A stretch of DNA of 14,639 bases from CAYVWB01 sp964455395 (GCA_964455395.1 CAYVWB010000092.1:1-14639), one strand, 5' to 3'. Numbered from the stretch's first letter, positions 1 through 7,037 are shown. Program-made: numbers and translations. The notes: generated by a model not told the origin, from the sequence alone.

Positions 1-55
1 CGATGGTGCCGATGTTCAAGTGCGGCTTCTTGCGTTCGAATTTGGCTTTGCCCAT
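1..55 (-). CDS. tuf: Elongation factor Tu, N-terminal 18 codons only (partial)
   Basis: Reading leftward from an ATG at 55-53, the translation begins MGKAKFERKKPHLNIGTI. This is the highly conserved start of bacterial EF-Tu, the GTPase that brings aminoacyl-tRNA to the ribosome. The gene runs off the left edge of the window, so the GTP-binding motifs are not visible. An AGGGAG ribosome binding site lies a few bases upstream of the ATG. Four tRNA genes precede it on the same strand in the E. coli tufB operon order, so this is probably the tRNA-linked tuf copy. Whether a second tuf exists elsewhere cannot be seen. Confidence 0.93.
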   Translation of the reverse strand, partial: MGKAKFERKKPHLNIGTI

Positions 56-132
56 GGTGTACTCCCTGGCGCTCAAGCGTCTTAGCGTGGTTTGGGCCAA
101 CCCCCATCCGCGGTGGACAGGCGGCGAAACAC

Positions 133-162
133 AAAAACTGCGGCCGGGTGCGAAGCCGGCGC
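133..162 (-). terminator. Possible attenuator or processing hairpin between tRNA-Thr(GGT) and tuf
   Basis: On the minus strand GCGCCGG (162-156) can pair with CCGGCCGC (147-140) with one bulged base. Two bases later comes a run of five T (137-133). This resembles a weak intrinsic terminator or attenuator inside the tRNA-tuf transcript. It could instead be a structure used when the tRNAs are cut from the tuf mRNA. The stem is short, so the call is tentative. Confidence 0.3.
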
Positions 163-174
163 CCTTGCCGAAAA

Positions 175-250
<76 letters not shown>

Positions 251-292
251 CTGACCGACGAGATGGAGGAGGTCGCGCGAACGCAGGCGGGG

Positions 293-369
293 TGGAGCGG
301 GAAACGGGACTCGAACCCGCAACCCTCAGCTTGGAAGGCTGATGCTCTAGCCAATTGAGCTATTCCCGC
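293..369 (-). tRNA. glyT: tRNA-Gly, anticodon TCC
   Basis: This is a 77-nt cloverleaf on the minus strand. The acceptor stem GCGGGAA pairs with TTCCCGC, and CCA is encoded. The anticodon stem TCAGC/GCTGA encloses the loop CTTCCAA, giving anticodon TCC (glycine GGA/GGG). The T-loop GGTTCGAGTCC is standard. It is third of four tRNAs in the tRNA-tuf unit, as glyT is in E. coli. Confidence 0.97.
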
Positions 370-435
370 ATCACGCTGCCGCAGTCCTTGCGATCCGACA
401 CACGGATCTCCTACAGCCTCGTTGCTCGAAATCTA

Positions 436-521
436 TGGTGGAGGGGGGAGGATTTGAACCTCCGAAGGCATACGCCGACAGATTTACAGTCTGTTCCCTT
501 TGGCCACTCGGGAACCCCTCC
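436..521 (-). tRNA. tyrU: tRNA-Tyr, anticodon GTA
   Basis: This is an 86-nt class II tRNA on the minus strand with a long variable arm. The acceptor stem GGAGGGG pairs with CCCCTCC and CCA is encoded. The anticodon stem ACAGA/TCTGT encloses CTGTAAA, giving anticodon GTA. The extra arm and the anticodon identify tyrosine. It is second in the tRNA-tuf unit, as tyrU is in E. coli. Confidence 0.97.
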
Positions 522-534
522 ATAAGTAACGTCC

Positions 535-610
535 TGGAGCTGGCGATGGGACTCGAACCCGCAACCTGCTGATTACAAATCAGCTGCTCTGCCAATTGAG
601 CTACGCCAGC
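535..610 (-). tRNA. thrU: tRNA-Thr, anticodon TGT
   Basis: This is a 76-nt cloverleaf on the minus strand. The acceptor stem GCTGGCG pairs with CGCCAGC and CCA is encoded. The anticodon stem GCTGA/TCAGC encloses TTTGTAA, giving anticodon TGT (reads ACA/ACG). It is the first transcribed gene of the tRNA-tuf unit, directly downstream of a good promoter candidate. Confidence 0.97.
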
Positions 611-626
611 GCACGAGGAACGCGGA

Positions 627-655
627 GTATTACCTTGCTTCCTCGTGGATGGCAA
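627..655 (-). promoter_or_regulatory. Promoter of the tRNA-tuf operon
   Basis: On the minus strand a -35 element TTGCCA (655-650, 5 of 6 consensus bases) is separated by exactly 17 bp from a -10-like TAATAC (632-627). Transcription would start near 620, about 10 nt before the first tRNA. The bases after the -10 (TCCGCG) are GC-rich. A GC-rich discriminator is typical of stable-RNA promoters under stringent control, so growth-rate control by ppGpp is inferred. Confidence 0.6.
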
Positions 656-675
656 GCAAAAATCAACGCCATCCC

Positions 676-701
676 AAAAAAACTTCAAGACGCCCGCGCG
701 T
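676..701 (-). terminator. Weak terminator candidate after prmC
   Basis: On the minus strand a run of seven T (682-676) starts two bases after the prmC stop codon. A short stem ACGC/GCGT (701-698 with 693-690) overlaps the last codons, seven bases before the T-run. The stem is only 4 bp, so termination here would be weak. The tRNA-operon promoter lies about 20 bp further on. Confidence 0.25.
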
Positions 702-1569
702 GGATCATCCGGTCGCAGCCGGCGAGATCCTGCACCACTGCGCCATCCCTGAAACGACGCCCCCCCGAAGCGCGCACGGCTTCGGTCAGCGCCAGCGCCG
801 CAGCGCCTTGTCGCCATCCTATCTCCATGCAGAGCGTTCCGCCGGGACGCAGCGCCATCAACGCCGTGGGCAGCAACGCCGCCACGCACTCCAGCCCCGA
901 CGCCTCCTCCCCGCCTGGGTGGACAGGCGTCAGCGCCGTTCTCGGCTCCCACAACCGCACTTCCCGCGAGAGCGTCGCGTATTCGGCATCGCTCACGTAG
1001 GGGGGGTTGGCGAGAATCACATCCAGACTCGCGTCGCGGACCAGCGCTTTCGTGAAATCCGCTTGCGCCACGGCCACCCGGGTCGTCAGCCCGTGCATCG
1101 CGAAATTCCACCGCGCCACGTCCAGCGCGGCAGCGCTCACGTCCACTGCAAGGCCTTGCGTCAGGGGACGATGCGAAGCCACGGCGGCGGCGAGACATCC
1201 CGAGCCCGTCCCGAAGTCGGCGAAGCGGGAGGGGACGTCCGGCGGCAGCGCAGCGAGCGCCGCCTCCACGAGCAGCTCCGAGTCCGGTCGGGGGATGAGG
1301 GTCGCAGGGCTGACGCGAAACAGCATCCCGTAGAACTCCTTGCGCTCCAGAATGGCGGCGACGGGTTCGCCGGCGGCGCGTCGGGCGACGAGCGCCTCGA
1401 AGCGGGCGCGTTCCTCGTCAGTCAAAGAGCGGTGCGCGTCTCGGACCAGACCGAGCGCGTCGAGCGCGAGAACATGCCCCAAGAGCAGTCGCGCGTCAAG
1501 CCCCGGAAGGGTGATTTCTTCGCGCGCCAGTCGCGACCCGGCTTGCGTCAGGGCGTCACGGATTGTCAC
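685..1569 (-). CDS. prmC: Peptide chain release factor N5-glutamine methyltransferase
   Basis: PrmC (HemK) uses S-adenosylmethionine to methylate the glutamine of the GGQ motif in release factors, which speeds peptide release. The 294-residue product has the family length. It has a helical N-terminal domain (about 1-75), the FYG...IPRPDSE segment that contacts the release factor (about 79-98), a SAM-binding loop DFGTGSG (118-124), and the diagnostic NPPY catalytic motif (188-191). The start is GTG at 1569-1567. An in-frame TGA lies four codons upstream, so no earlier start is possible, and no strong Shine-Dalgarno sequence is visible. Its substrate gene prfA lies just upstream on the same strand. 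The 137 bp between them (1570-1706) hold no recognisable gene or clear promoter, so the two are probably co-transcribed. Confidence 0.95.
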   Translation of the reverse strand: MTIRDALTQAGSRLAREEITLPGLDARLLLGHVLALDALGLVRDAHRSLTDEERARFEALVARRAAGEPVAAILERKEFYGMLFRVSPATLIPRPDSELLVEAALAALPPDVPSRFADFGTGSGCLAAAVASHRPLTQGLAVDVSAAALDVARWNFAMHGLTTRVAVAQADFTKALVRDASLDVILANPPYVSDAEYATLSREVRLWEPRTALTPVHPGGEEASGLECVAALLPTALMALRPGGTLCMEIGWRQGAAALALTEAVRASGGRRFRDGAVVQDLAGCDRMIHARAS

Positions 1570-1706
1570 GGTGGGGGCGGATCAGCAGGAGCGGGTCAGG
1601 GGTGTCGCCAAGGAAAGCGCGTTCGGACAAGCGAATCTGCGCTGCGGGTGCAGCGCATGTCCCTCGTGGCGCTCGTGGAAGCCGCAGCCCGCCAGGGTCG
1701 TCCCCC

Positions 1707-2780
1707 CTAGGCGGCGTCGGCTTGCGCGCGCAGGGCTTCGGTCTGGTAGTGGGTCGAGAGGGCGTTGATCATCTCCTCCAGGTCGCCTTCCATGAACGCG
1801 TCAAGCTTGTAGAGCGTCAGGTTGATGCGGTGGTCGGAGACGCGGCCCTGGGGATAGTTGTAGGTGCGGATGCGTCCGGAGCGGTCGCCGGTGCCCACTT
1901 GGGCCTTGCGACTGGCGGCTTCCTCTTCGGCCTGCTTGTTCTGCTCGGCTTGCAGCAACCGGGAGAGCAGCACCTTCATGGCTTTGGCGCGGTTCTTGAT
2001 TTGCGATTTCTCGTCCTGGCAGCTCACCACGATGCCGGTGGGGATGTGCGTCACGCGCACGGCGGAGTCCGTGGTGTTCACGCTTTGCCCGCCAGGGCCG
2101 GAAGCGCGGAAGACGTCCACACGCACGTCCTCGGGCTTGATGTCCACATCCACTTCTTCGGCTTCGGCCAGCACGGCCACGGTGACGGCGGAGGTGTGGA
2201 TGCGGCCTTGGGATTCCGTGGCCGGGACACGTTGCACACGGTGGGTGCCGGCTTCGTATTTCAGCCAGCTGTAGACTTGGTCTCCGGCGATGAGCGCAGC
2301 CACTTCCTTGTACCCGCCGGCGTCGGTCTCGTGGCTGTTCATGAGCTCCACTTTCCAGCCTTTGGTCTCGGCGAAGCGCATGTACATGCGGAAGAGATCC
2401 GCGGCGAAGAGGGCTGCTTCGTCGCCCCCCGTGCCGGCGCGAATCTCCAGGATGATGTTCTTCTCGTCGAGGGGATCCTTGGGCAGCAGCAGCACCTTGA
2501 GGCGCTCCTCCAGTTCGGGGAGCCTGGCCTTGATCTGGCGGATCTCGTCTTCGGCCATGGCGCGGATCTCGGCGTCGTCGTCCTTCAGGAGCTCCTTGTT
2601 GTCCTCCATGTCCTGCGAGGCCTGCTTGTACTCGCGAAAGACTTCGACGACCTCCTTGAGCTCGGCGTGGGCTTTGGTCAGCCGCTTGTACTTTTCCTGA
2701 TCGGAAAAGACGTCCGGATTGGCGAGCTCCTCTTCGAGCTCGTCGTATTTGCGCTCAATGCCTTCGAGTTTGGCGAACAT
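1707..2780 (-). CDS. prfA: Peptide chain release factor 1 (RF1)
   Basis: RF1 recognises UAA and UAG stop codons in the ribosomal A site and triggers hydrolysis of peptidyl-tRNA. The 357-residue protein has the usual RF1 length. A coiled N-terminal domain spans about 1-100, followed by the IRAGTGGDEAALFA segment (113-126). The codon-recognition tripeptide is PAT (186-188), the RF1 type rather than the SPF of RF2. The catalytic GGQ lies at 230-232 within SGPGGQSVNTTDSAVR. The start is ATG at 2780-2778, with AAGGA about 8 nt upstream. An ATG slightly further upstream is out of frame. It lies 56 bp after the YqhQ gene and before prmC, whose product modifies the GGQ glutamine. Confidence 0.97.
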   Translation of the reverse strand: MFAKLEGIERKYDELEEELANPDVFSDQEKYKRLTKAHAELKEVVEVFREYKQASQDMEDNKELLKDDDAEIRAMAEDEIRQIKARLPELEERLKVLLLPKDPLDEKNIILEIRAGTGGDEAALFAADLFRMYMRFAETKGWKVELMNSHETDAGGYKEVAALIAGDQVYSWLKYEAGTHRVQRVPATESQGRIHTSAVTVAVLAEAEEVDVDIKPEDVRVDVFRASGPGGQSVNTTDSAVRVTHIPTGIVVSCQDEKSQIKNRAKAMKVLLSRLLQAEQNKQAEEEAASRKAQVGTGDRSGRIRTYNYPQGRVSDHRINLTLYKLDAFMEGDLEEMINALSTHYQTEALRAQADAA

Positions 2781-2836
2781 GGTGCGTTTCCTTCATGCGG
2801 GGGGGGGAGGACGCGAGCCGCGCCGGTCGCCCGACG

Positions 2837-3907
2837 CTAGAGGCCTTCGGCGGCGGGACTGCCGGGCAGTCGTTCTTCACAGACCAGCGCGCCTTCTTCA
2901 GCCGGCGCGTCCAGGGCGGCTTCCAGCGCGGCCTTGGCCACCTCCACCTGGGATTCGTCCGGCTCGTGGGTGGTCAGCGTCTGCAAGGCCATGCCCGGCA
3001 TGCTGAGCAAGCGGCACAACGGGTTGTCCGGCCAGGCGCCCGCCACCTTGATGAGCTCGTACGCCAGGCAACTGATGGGAATCATCAGCACGAGCTTCAC
3101 AATCATGATGAAGACGTGCTGGCCCACCTCCCCTTCCGGACCGGCCAGCGCCAGCGCCGCAGGCACCAGCACCGTGTGCAGCAGGATGGAGAGCGAGAGC
3201 ACGAAGAGCAGGAACGTGGTGCCGCAGCGGGGATGCAGCCGGCTGTGCGCCATGGCCCCCTTGGCGCAGGTGAGCGCGCCTTTCTCGTGCGCCCAGATGA
3301 CCTTGTGCTCCGCGCCGTGGTACTGGAAGACGCGGCGGATGTCCGGCACGAACGAGATGGCGAGAATATAGCCAAGGAAAATGGCCAGCTTGAAGAAGCC
3401 GTCCCATATATGGAAGGAAAGGCCCTCCATGCCGCTGCCGAAGCCCAGCTGCTCCATGCCCAGGGAGAAAAGATGCGGCGCCACCACGAAGAGCAGCAAC
3501 GCAAGACCCACCGAGGCCAGCAACGTGAGCGCCAAGTGCCACGGCTTGAGCTCCTCGCCTTCCTCGCCGGCGTCTTCCGCAGCTTGCACTGCGGAGAAGT
3601 TGAGCGCCTTGATGCCGTTGACGAGGGTCTCCACCAGCACGGGGAACCCCCGCACGAAGGGCTTGAGCATCCATGGCCGCCGCGCCGTGAGCGAGAACCA
3701 CGGCCACGTCTCCACATGAATGGAGCCGTCGGCCTTGCGCACGGCGATGGCCAAGCGGTCGGCGTTGCGCATCATCACCCCTTCCATCACGGCCTGCCCG
3801 CCGATGGAAGGCGCAGCGAGCCATGCGGAAATGGGCGACGTCAGTTCTGCAGCAACGCGCCGAGCGCCTGCGAAACGGCTGCGCGCCTGCGCGACGAAGC
3901 CACGCAA
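2837..3907 (-). CDS. yqhQ: DUF1385 family membrane protein (YqhQ-like)
   Basis: The 356-residue protein belongs to the DUF1385/YqhQ family, whose biochemical role is not established. Family signatures seen are IGGQAVMEGVMMR (35-47), YHGAEHK (196-202) and HPRCGTTF (225-232). Four hydrophobic stretches, roughly 126-147, 171-189, 230-254 and 264-286, indicate an integral inner-membrane protein. The start is probably TTG at 3907-3905, one base after the rpmE stop. AAGGG at the end of rpmE lies 8 nt upstream, which fits translational coupling. No ATG or GTG exists between this TTG and the conserved GGQAVMEG region. The C-terminal 50 residues are acidic and poorly conserved-looking. Residues 224-228 and the YHGAEHK block hold His and Cys residues that could bind metal, but this is not shown. 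Confidence 0.9.
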   Translation of the reverse strand: MRGFVAQARSRFAGARRVAAELTSPISAWLAAPSIGGQAVMEGVMMRNADRLAIAVRKADGSIHVETWPWFSLTARRPWMLKPFVRGFPVLVETLVNGIKALNFSAVQAAEDAGEEGEELKPWHLALTLLASVGLALLLFVVAPHLFSLGMEQLGFGSGMEGLSFHIWDGFFKLAIFLGYILAISFVPDIRRVFQYHGAEHKVIWAHEKGALTCAKGAMAHSRLHPRCGTTFLLFVLSLSILLHTVLVPAALALAGPEGEVGQHVFIMIVKLVLMIPISCLAYELIKVAGAWPDNPLCRLLSMPGMALQTLTTHEPDESQVEVAKAALEAALDAPAEEGALVCEERLPGSPAAEGL

Positions 3908-3908
3908 G

Positions 3909-4148
3909 CTATTTGCCCTTCTTCTTTTTACCGGCGCCGGCTTCCAGGTTCGCGTACTTCTTGCGGAAGCGGTCGATGCGGCCGGCCGTGTCCACGAAGC
4001 GTTGCTTGCCCGTGAAGAAGGGGTGGCACTGGGAGCAGATTTCCACTTCCACGTTGCCGCTCTTGTTGGTGGTGGTGAGTTCGCTCTCGTAACCGCACGC
4101 GCAGCGGAAAGCGCCTTTGGTGGTGTCGGGATGGATGTCAGCTTTCAT
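3909..4148 (-). CDS. rpmE: 50S ribosomal protein L31, zinc-binding form
   Basis: This is a 79-residue protein starting MKADIHPD with typical L31 content (CHPFFTGKQRFVDTAGRIDRF). Cysteines at 16, 18, 38 and 41 (CxC and CxxC) mark the zinc-containing C+ type of L31. The open frame extends upstream, but the ATG at 4148-4146 is chosen because the family starts there. AGGAG stands 9 nt before it. The C-terminus ends in a lysine-rich tail (KKKKGK). It is the first gene of the rpmE-yqhQ-prfA-prmC unit and nearly touches yqhQ. Confidence 0.96.
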   Translation of the reverse strand: MKADIHPDTTKGAFRCACGYESELTTTNKSGNVEVEICSQCHPFFTGKQRFVDTAGRIDRFRKKYANLEAGAGKKKKGK

Positions 4149-4197
4149 GATGCAAATCTCCTGTGGGGAGCGTTCTTGAAAAAAATCAAAGAGAGAC

Positions 4198-4226
4198 CTC
4201 ATAGCCGAAGGAGACGAGGCTTGCAA
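4198..4226 (-). promoter_or_regulatory. Candidate promoter of the rpmE-yqhQ-prfA-prmC unit
   Basis: On the minus strand TTGCAA (4226-4221) and TATGAG (4203-4198) are separated by 17 bp. Each matches 4 of 6 bases of the housekeeping consensus. The predicted start, near 4191, leaves a leader of about 40 nt before the rpmE ATG. No other better-placed pair was seen in this gap. Confidence 0.45.
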
Positions 4227-4239
4227 GGTTTTTTTCGCT

Positions 4240-4272
4240 TCAGGGGGATGTAGTCACTCCAACGTCCCCTGA
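4240..4272. other. Inverted repeat in the rpmE/thiC divergent gap
   Basis: TCAGGGG (4240-4246) and CCCCTGA (4266-4272) are perfect 7-bp arms around a 19-nt spacer. The repeat lies between the divergent rpmE and thiC genes. It lacks a following T-run on either strand, so it is not a standard terminator. It could be an operator or a leader hairpin. No TPP riboswitch core was recognised in the thiC leader. Confidence 0.3.
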
Positions 4273-4381
4273 CAAGATGCGGCGGGCTCCCTTCGCTTTT
4301 CGCTGGCGTCCGTCGGCGATTCTCTGTATCCTCCCTTCCCTTCATGCGCTCCTCCAACCATGCAGACCACAAGGAGTCTCC

Positions 4382-5659
4382 ATGTCGCTGCTTTCCGGAA
4401 ATCCTGCGCTGCAAGCGCTGTACGACGCCGCCGTGGAGGATCTCGTCCATTGCGAGGGTCTCGCGCCCGAAGCCATCGCCGCGGCCATCGACGCGGGGAC
4501 CATGGTGCTTCTCGGCAACCCGAACCACGCGGACGTCTACCCCACGCTCATCGGCCGGCCCGCTTCCATCAAGGTGAACGCCAACATCGGCGCTTCGCCT
4601 TTCCGCTGCGATCCGGACAAGGAGATGGAGAAACTCAAGGCTGCGGAAGCCGCCGGCGCCCACGCCGTGATGGATCTCTCCACCGGCGGGGATCTGGACT
4701 CCATCCGGCAGGAAATGCTCGCCACGTCCCGGTTGCCTCTGGGCACCGTGCCCCTCTACGGGCTGGCCAAGCGTTGCGCCGACGCCGACGCTGACCCCGC
4801 GGACTTCACCATCGAGGAATTCCTCGCCGAAATCGAGAATCAAGCCGCGCAAGGGGTGGACTTCATGACCCTCCATGTGGGCGTGACCCGTCGGGCTGTC
4901 CAGATGGCGGATGAAGCCCAGCGCGTTCTGGGCATCGTCTCCCGTGGGGGCTCCATCACCGCGCGGTGGATGCGCGAACGTGGCGAGGAGAACCCTCTGC
5001 TCACCCGCTGGGACGACGTGCTGGACATCTGCAAGCCCCTCAACGTCACCCTCTCCCTCGGCGATGGCATGCGGCCCGGCGCTGGCGCCGACGCTGGCGA
5101 CGCTGCCCAGTGGGACGAAGTGGGGACCCTGGCCCAAGCCGCGCGACGCGCCCGGCAAGCCGGCTGCCAAGCCATGATCGAAGGGCCGGGCCATGTGCCC
5201 ATGCACCTTGTGGATGGCCACATACGCACCATGAAGCGCATGGTGGACCACGCGCCCCTCTACGTGCTGGGGCCGCTGGTGACGGACTCCGCGCCCGGCT
5301 ACGACCACATCGCTGCAGCCATCGGCGGCGCCATCGCGGCGCACGCCGGCGCGGACTTCCTCTGCTATGTGACGCCAGCCGAACACCTCACCCTGCCGGA
5401 CGCCGACGATGTCCGCCAAGGCGTGATGGCTTCCCGCGTGGCGGCTCAAGCCGCGGAGGTCTCCCTGGGCGTCCCCCACGCGGTGGCGCGCGACCTCGCC
5501 GTCTCCCGGGCGCGGCGCGCGCTGGACTGGGAGGCCATGACGGCGCGCGTGCTGGACCGCGACATCGTGGGCGAACGCCGCGCCGAGCACAGCAAGGAAA
5601 AGGAGTGCGCCATGTGCGGTCGGTTCTGCGCCATCAAGATGCTGGACGACTCGCTCTGA
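4382..5659 (+). CDS. thiC: Phosphomethylpyrimidine synthase ThiC (short form)
   Basis: ThiC is a radical-SAM-type enzyme that rearranges aminoimidazole ribotide into HMP phosphate, the pyrimidine half of thiamine. The 425-residue product lacks the long N-terminal domain of E. coli-type ThiC and matches the short anaerobe/archaeal form. Signatures are VNANIG (65-70), MDLSTGGD (97-104), SLGDGMRPG (225-233), EGPGHVPM (267-274) and TDSAPGYDHI (301-310). The cluster-binding cysteines are at 409, 412 and 416 (CAMCGRFC), a CX2CX3C spacing. ATG at 4382 is chosen over upstream in-frame starts because AAGGAG lies just before it and the family homology starts there. No other thiamine gene is adjacent. 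A BzaF-type paralog (hydroxybenzimidazole synthase for cobamides) is an alternative, but no cobamide gene is nearby, so ThiC is favoured. Confidence 0.88.
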   Translation: MSLLSGNPALQALYDAAVEDLVHCEGLAPEAIAAAIDAGTMVLLGNPNHADVYPTLIGRPASIKVNANIGASPFRCDPDKEMEKLKAAEAAGAHAVMDLSTGGDLDSIRQEMLATSRLPLGTVPLYGLAKRCADADADPADFTIEEFLAEIENQAAQGVDFMTLHVGVTRRAVQMADEAQRVLGIVSRGGSITARWMRERGEENPLLTRWDDVLDICKPLNVTLSLGDGMRPGAGADAGDAAQWDEVGTLAQAARRARQAGCQAMIEGPGHVPMHLVDGHIRTMKRMVDHAPLYVLGPLVTDSAPGYDHIAAAIGGAIAAHAGADFLCYVTPAEHLTLPDADDVRQGVMASRVAAQAAEVSLGVPHAVARDLAVSRARRALDWEAMTARVLDRDIVGERRAEHSKEKECAMCGRFCAIKMLDDSL

Positions 5660-5714
5660 CGCGCGTTTCCCCAGGGCGGTGAAGGGCGTTTCCATCGAAC
5701 GCCGTCGAGTGACA

Positions 5715-5783
5715 GGCGCCAGCGACCGGTCCCCGATCGCTGGCGCCATGGGGGCTCCTGCACGAAGGGGCTCCCTTTTTTTT
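5715..5783 (+). terminator. Probable thiC terminator region (11-bp hairpin, T8 run)
   Basis: GGCGCCAGCGA (5715-5725) and TCGCTGGCGCC (5737-5747) form a perfect 11-bp stem around an 11-nt loop. A run of eight T follows at 5776-5783. The T-run is 28 nt beyond the stem, so this is not a textbook intrinsic terminator. A weak second stem, GGGGG (5750-5754) with CTCCC (5771-5775), directly precedes the T-run. The sequence GGGGCTCC occurs twice, at 5751-5758 and 5767-5774. The location after thiC makes termination the simplest reading. Confidence 0.45.
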
Positions 5784-5928
5784 GCGCAGCCTTGCCGAGT
5801 CCCCTGCCGTGTCCCGGCAGGATCATGCCGTCGCCCTCCGGCGCTCTTGAAGCAGCGTCGTCTCTGTGTCATTTGCGGGACGATGGTCTTTTTTTCACCA
5901 CGCCGCCTTCCGCACGCCACGCGCCCTG

Positions 5929-5937
5929 TGCTATATG
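5929..5937 (+). promoter_or_regulatory. Candidate extended -10 promoter for gpmA
   Basis: TGCTATATG at 5929-5937 fits an extended -10 element (TGn followed by a TATAAT-like hexamer, 4 of 6 bases). No good -35 lies 16-18 bp upstream, which is tolerated by extended -10 promoters. The leader to the gpmA ATG would be about 80 nt. Confidence 0.35.
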
Positions 5938-6022
5938 GTGAGGATGATGCGTTCCGCCCCCCTCCGAACGCAGCCCCCACGACATCCCCCACGAGCAACC
6001 CCGAAGCCCGAGAGGAGCCCCC

Positions 6023-6769
6023 ATGCACACGCTCGTTCTGGTCCGCCATGGTCAATCCACATGGAATCTGGAAAATCGCTTCACCGGCTGGACCGATGTG
6101 GACCTCACCACCCAGGGCGTGGCCGAAGCCCGCGAAGCCGCGAAGCTGCTCAACGACGCCGGCTACGACTTCGACGTCTGCTACACATCCGTGCTCAAGC
6201 GCGCCATCCGCACTCTGGACATCATTCTGGATGGCATGGACCGCATGTGGCTCCCCGTCATCAAGCACTGGCGGTTGAACGAACGCCACTACGGCGCGCT
6301 GCAGGGTCTCAACAAAGCCGAAACCGCCGAGAAGTACGGCGACGACCAAGTCTTCGAATGGCGGCGCTCCTACGCCACCCCGCCGCCGGCCCTGGAGCCG
6401 GACGACCCCCGCTTCCCCGGCCATGACCGACGCTACGCAGACATCCCCGCAGACGCCTTGCCCCGCACGGAGAGCCTGGCGCTGACCGTGGAGCGCGCCG
6501 TGCCCTACTGGACGGACGTCATCGCCGGCGACGTGGCCGCGGGCAAGCGCGTACTGGTGGCGGCGCATGGCAACTCCCTGCGCGCGCTGGTGAAATACTT
6601 CGACGGCATGAGCGAGGAAGCGATCTCCAAGCTGAACATCCCCACGGGGGTTCCGCTGGTCTACACCCTGGACGCGTCGTTGCAGTCACAAGGTCGTGAA
6701 TACCTGGGCGATCCCGACGAGATAGAAGCGCGCGCCAAGGCCGTGGCCGAGCAGGCCAGGCAGAAGTAG
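6023..6769 (+). CDS. gpmA: 2,3-bisphosphoglycerate-dependent phosphoglycerate mutase
   Basis: This glycolytic/gluconeogenic enzyme interconverts 3- and 2-phosphoglycerate through a phosphohistidine in the cytoplasm. The 248-residue protein has nearly the same length as E. coli GpmA. It shows the histidine-phosphatase signature LVRHGQSTWN with the phosphorylated His9, the substrate loop NRFTGWTDVDLT (18-29), RLNERHYGALQG with catalytic Glu87, and the second histidine His182 in AAHGNSLRALVKY. The start ATG at 6023 has GAGAGGAG just upstream. It stands alone between thiC and the acyltransferase pair. A GC-rich imperfect hairpin (6778-6796) follows the stop without a T-run. Confidence 0.96.
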   Translation: MHTLVLVRHGQSTWNLENRFTGWTDVDLTTQGVAEAREAAKLLNDAGYDFDVCYTSVLKRAIRTLDIILDGMDRMWLPVIKHWRLNERHYGALQGLNKAETAEKYGDDQVFEWRRSYATPPPALEPDDPRFPGHDRRYADIPADALPRTESLALTVERAVPYWTDVIAGDVAAGKRVLVAAHGNSLRALVKYFDGMSEEAISKLNIPTGVPLVYTLDASLQSQGREYLGDPDEIEARAKAVAEQARQK

Positions 6770-6879
6770 CTGCGGCAGGGACGCAGCGCGTCTCCCGCCT
6801 GTCCAGCAAGCCCCAGGCTGCGCACGGTCGTTTGCGGGCGAGGCCGTCATGAGGCGGTCTGCGCCTGCGCAGGCAGCGC

Positions 6880-6959
6880 GTCGCATCGGGGGGGCGCAGG
6901 GGGGGGGCGCATGGGGGAGTCGCATCGGGGAGGCGCATCGGGGGGGGCGCATCGGGTGG
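6880..6959 (+). repeat. G-rich tandem array, six 13-bp units
   Basis: Six units start at 6880, 6893, 6906, 6919, 6932 and about 6946, roughly (G/T)CGCATCGGGG(G/A), with one extra G before the last. G-runs of 7, 9, 5, 4, 8 and 3 sit on the plus strand, with loops of 4-9 nt. The density of G-runs allows an intramolecular G-quadruplex on the coding strand. The 13-bp period is not a multiple of three and the array is not inside a credible gene. A 12-bp palindrome GCCTGCGCAGGC (6863-6874) lies just upstream. The array ends about 80 bp before the first acyltransferase gene. Confidence 0.85.
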
Positions 6960-7037
6960 ACACGACCGTCACAACGCTGTAGAGAGTCCGGGCGCCGAAC
7001 GCGGCGTATTCTCCCCCACCAGCTTTCGCGGTCCTCC

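Larger units (their letters stand above)
5660..6022. other. Intergenic region between thiC and gpmA
   Basis: This 363-bp stretch has no convincing gene; the open frames have no family resemblance. It contains an 11-bp perfect inverted repeat and a T8 run (separate entry). A 6-bp hairpin CCTGCC/GGCAGG lies at 5803-5821. A candidate extended -10 promoter lies near its right end. Confidence 0.6.

Noticed and set aside
1563..2840. A 425-codon plus-strand frame across prfA
   Set aside because: prfA on the other strand has the PAT and GGQ motifs and correct length; the plus frame is a shadow with no ribosome binding site.
4200..4381. Possible TPP riboswitch before thiC
   Set aside because: The conserved THI-box core (CUGAGA-type and the downstream pyrophosphate-sensing segment) could not be found; only a simple inverted repeat is present.
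4199..6568. A 789-codon open frame on the minus strand across thiC and gpmA
   Set aside because: It is antisense to two genes with clear catalytic motifs, has no family signature, and is His/Gly/Arg-rich as expected from GC-rich codon shadow.
6880..6959. CRISPR array
   Set aside because: The units are 13 bp, directly adjacent and low-complexity; there are no spacers and no cas genes.
6849..7037. N-terminal extension of the first acyltransferase from an upstream ATG
   Set aside because: The extension translates the G-rich repeat into Gly/Arg-rich low complexity; the paralog starts at the position matching ATG 7038.
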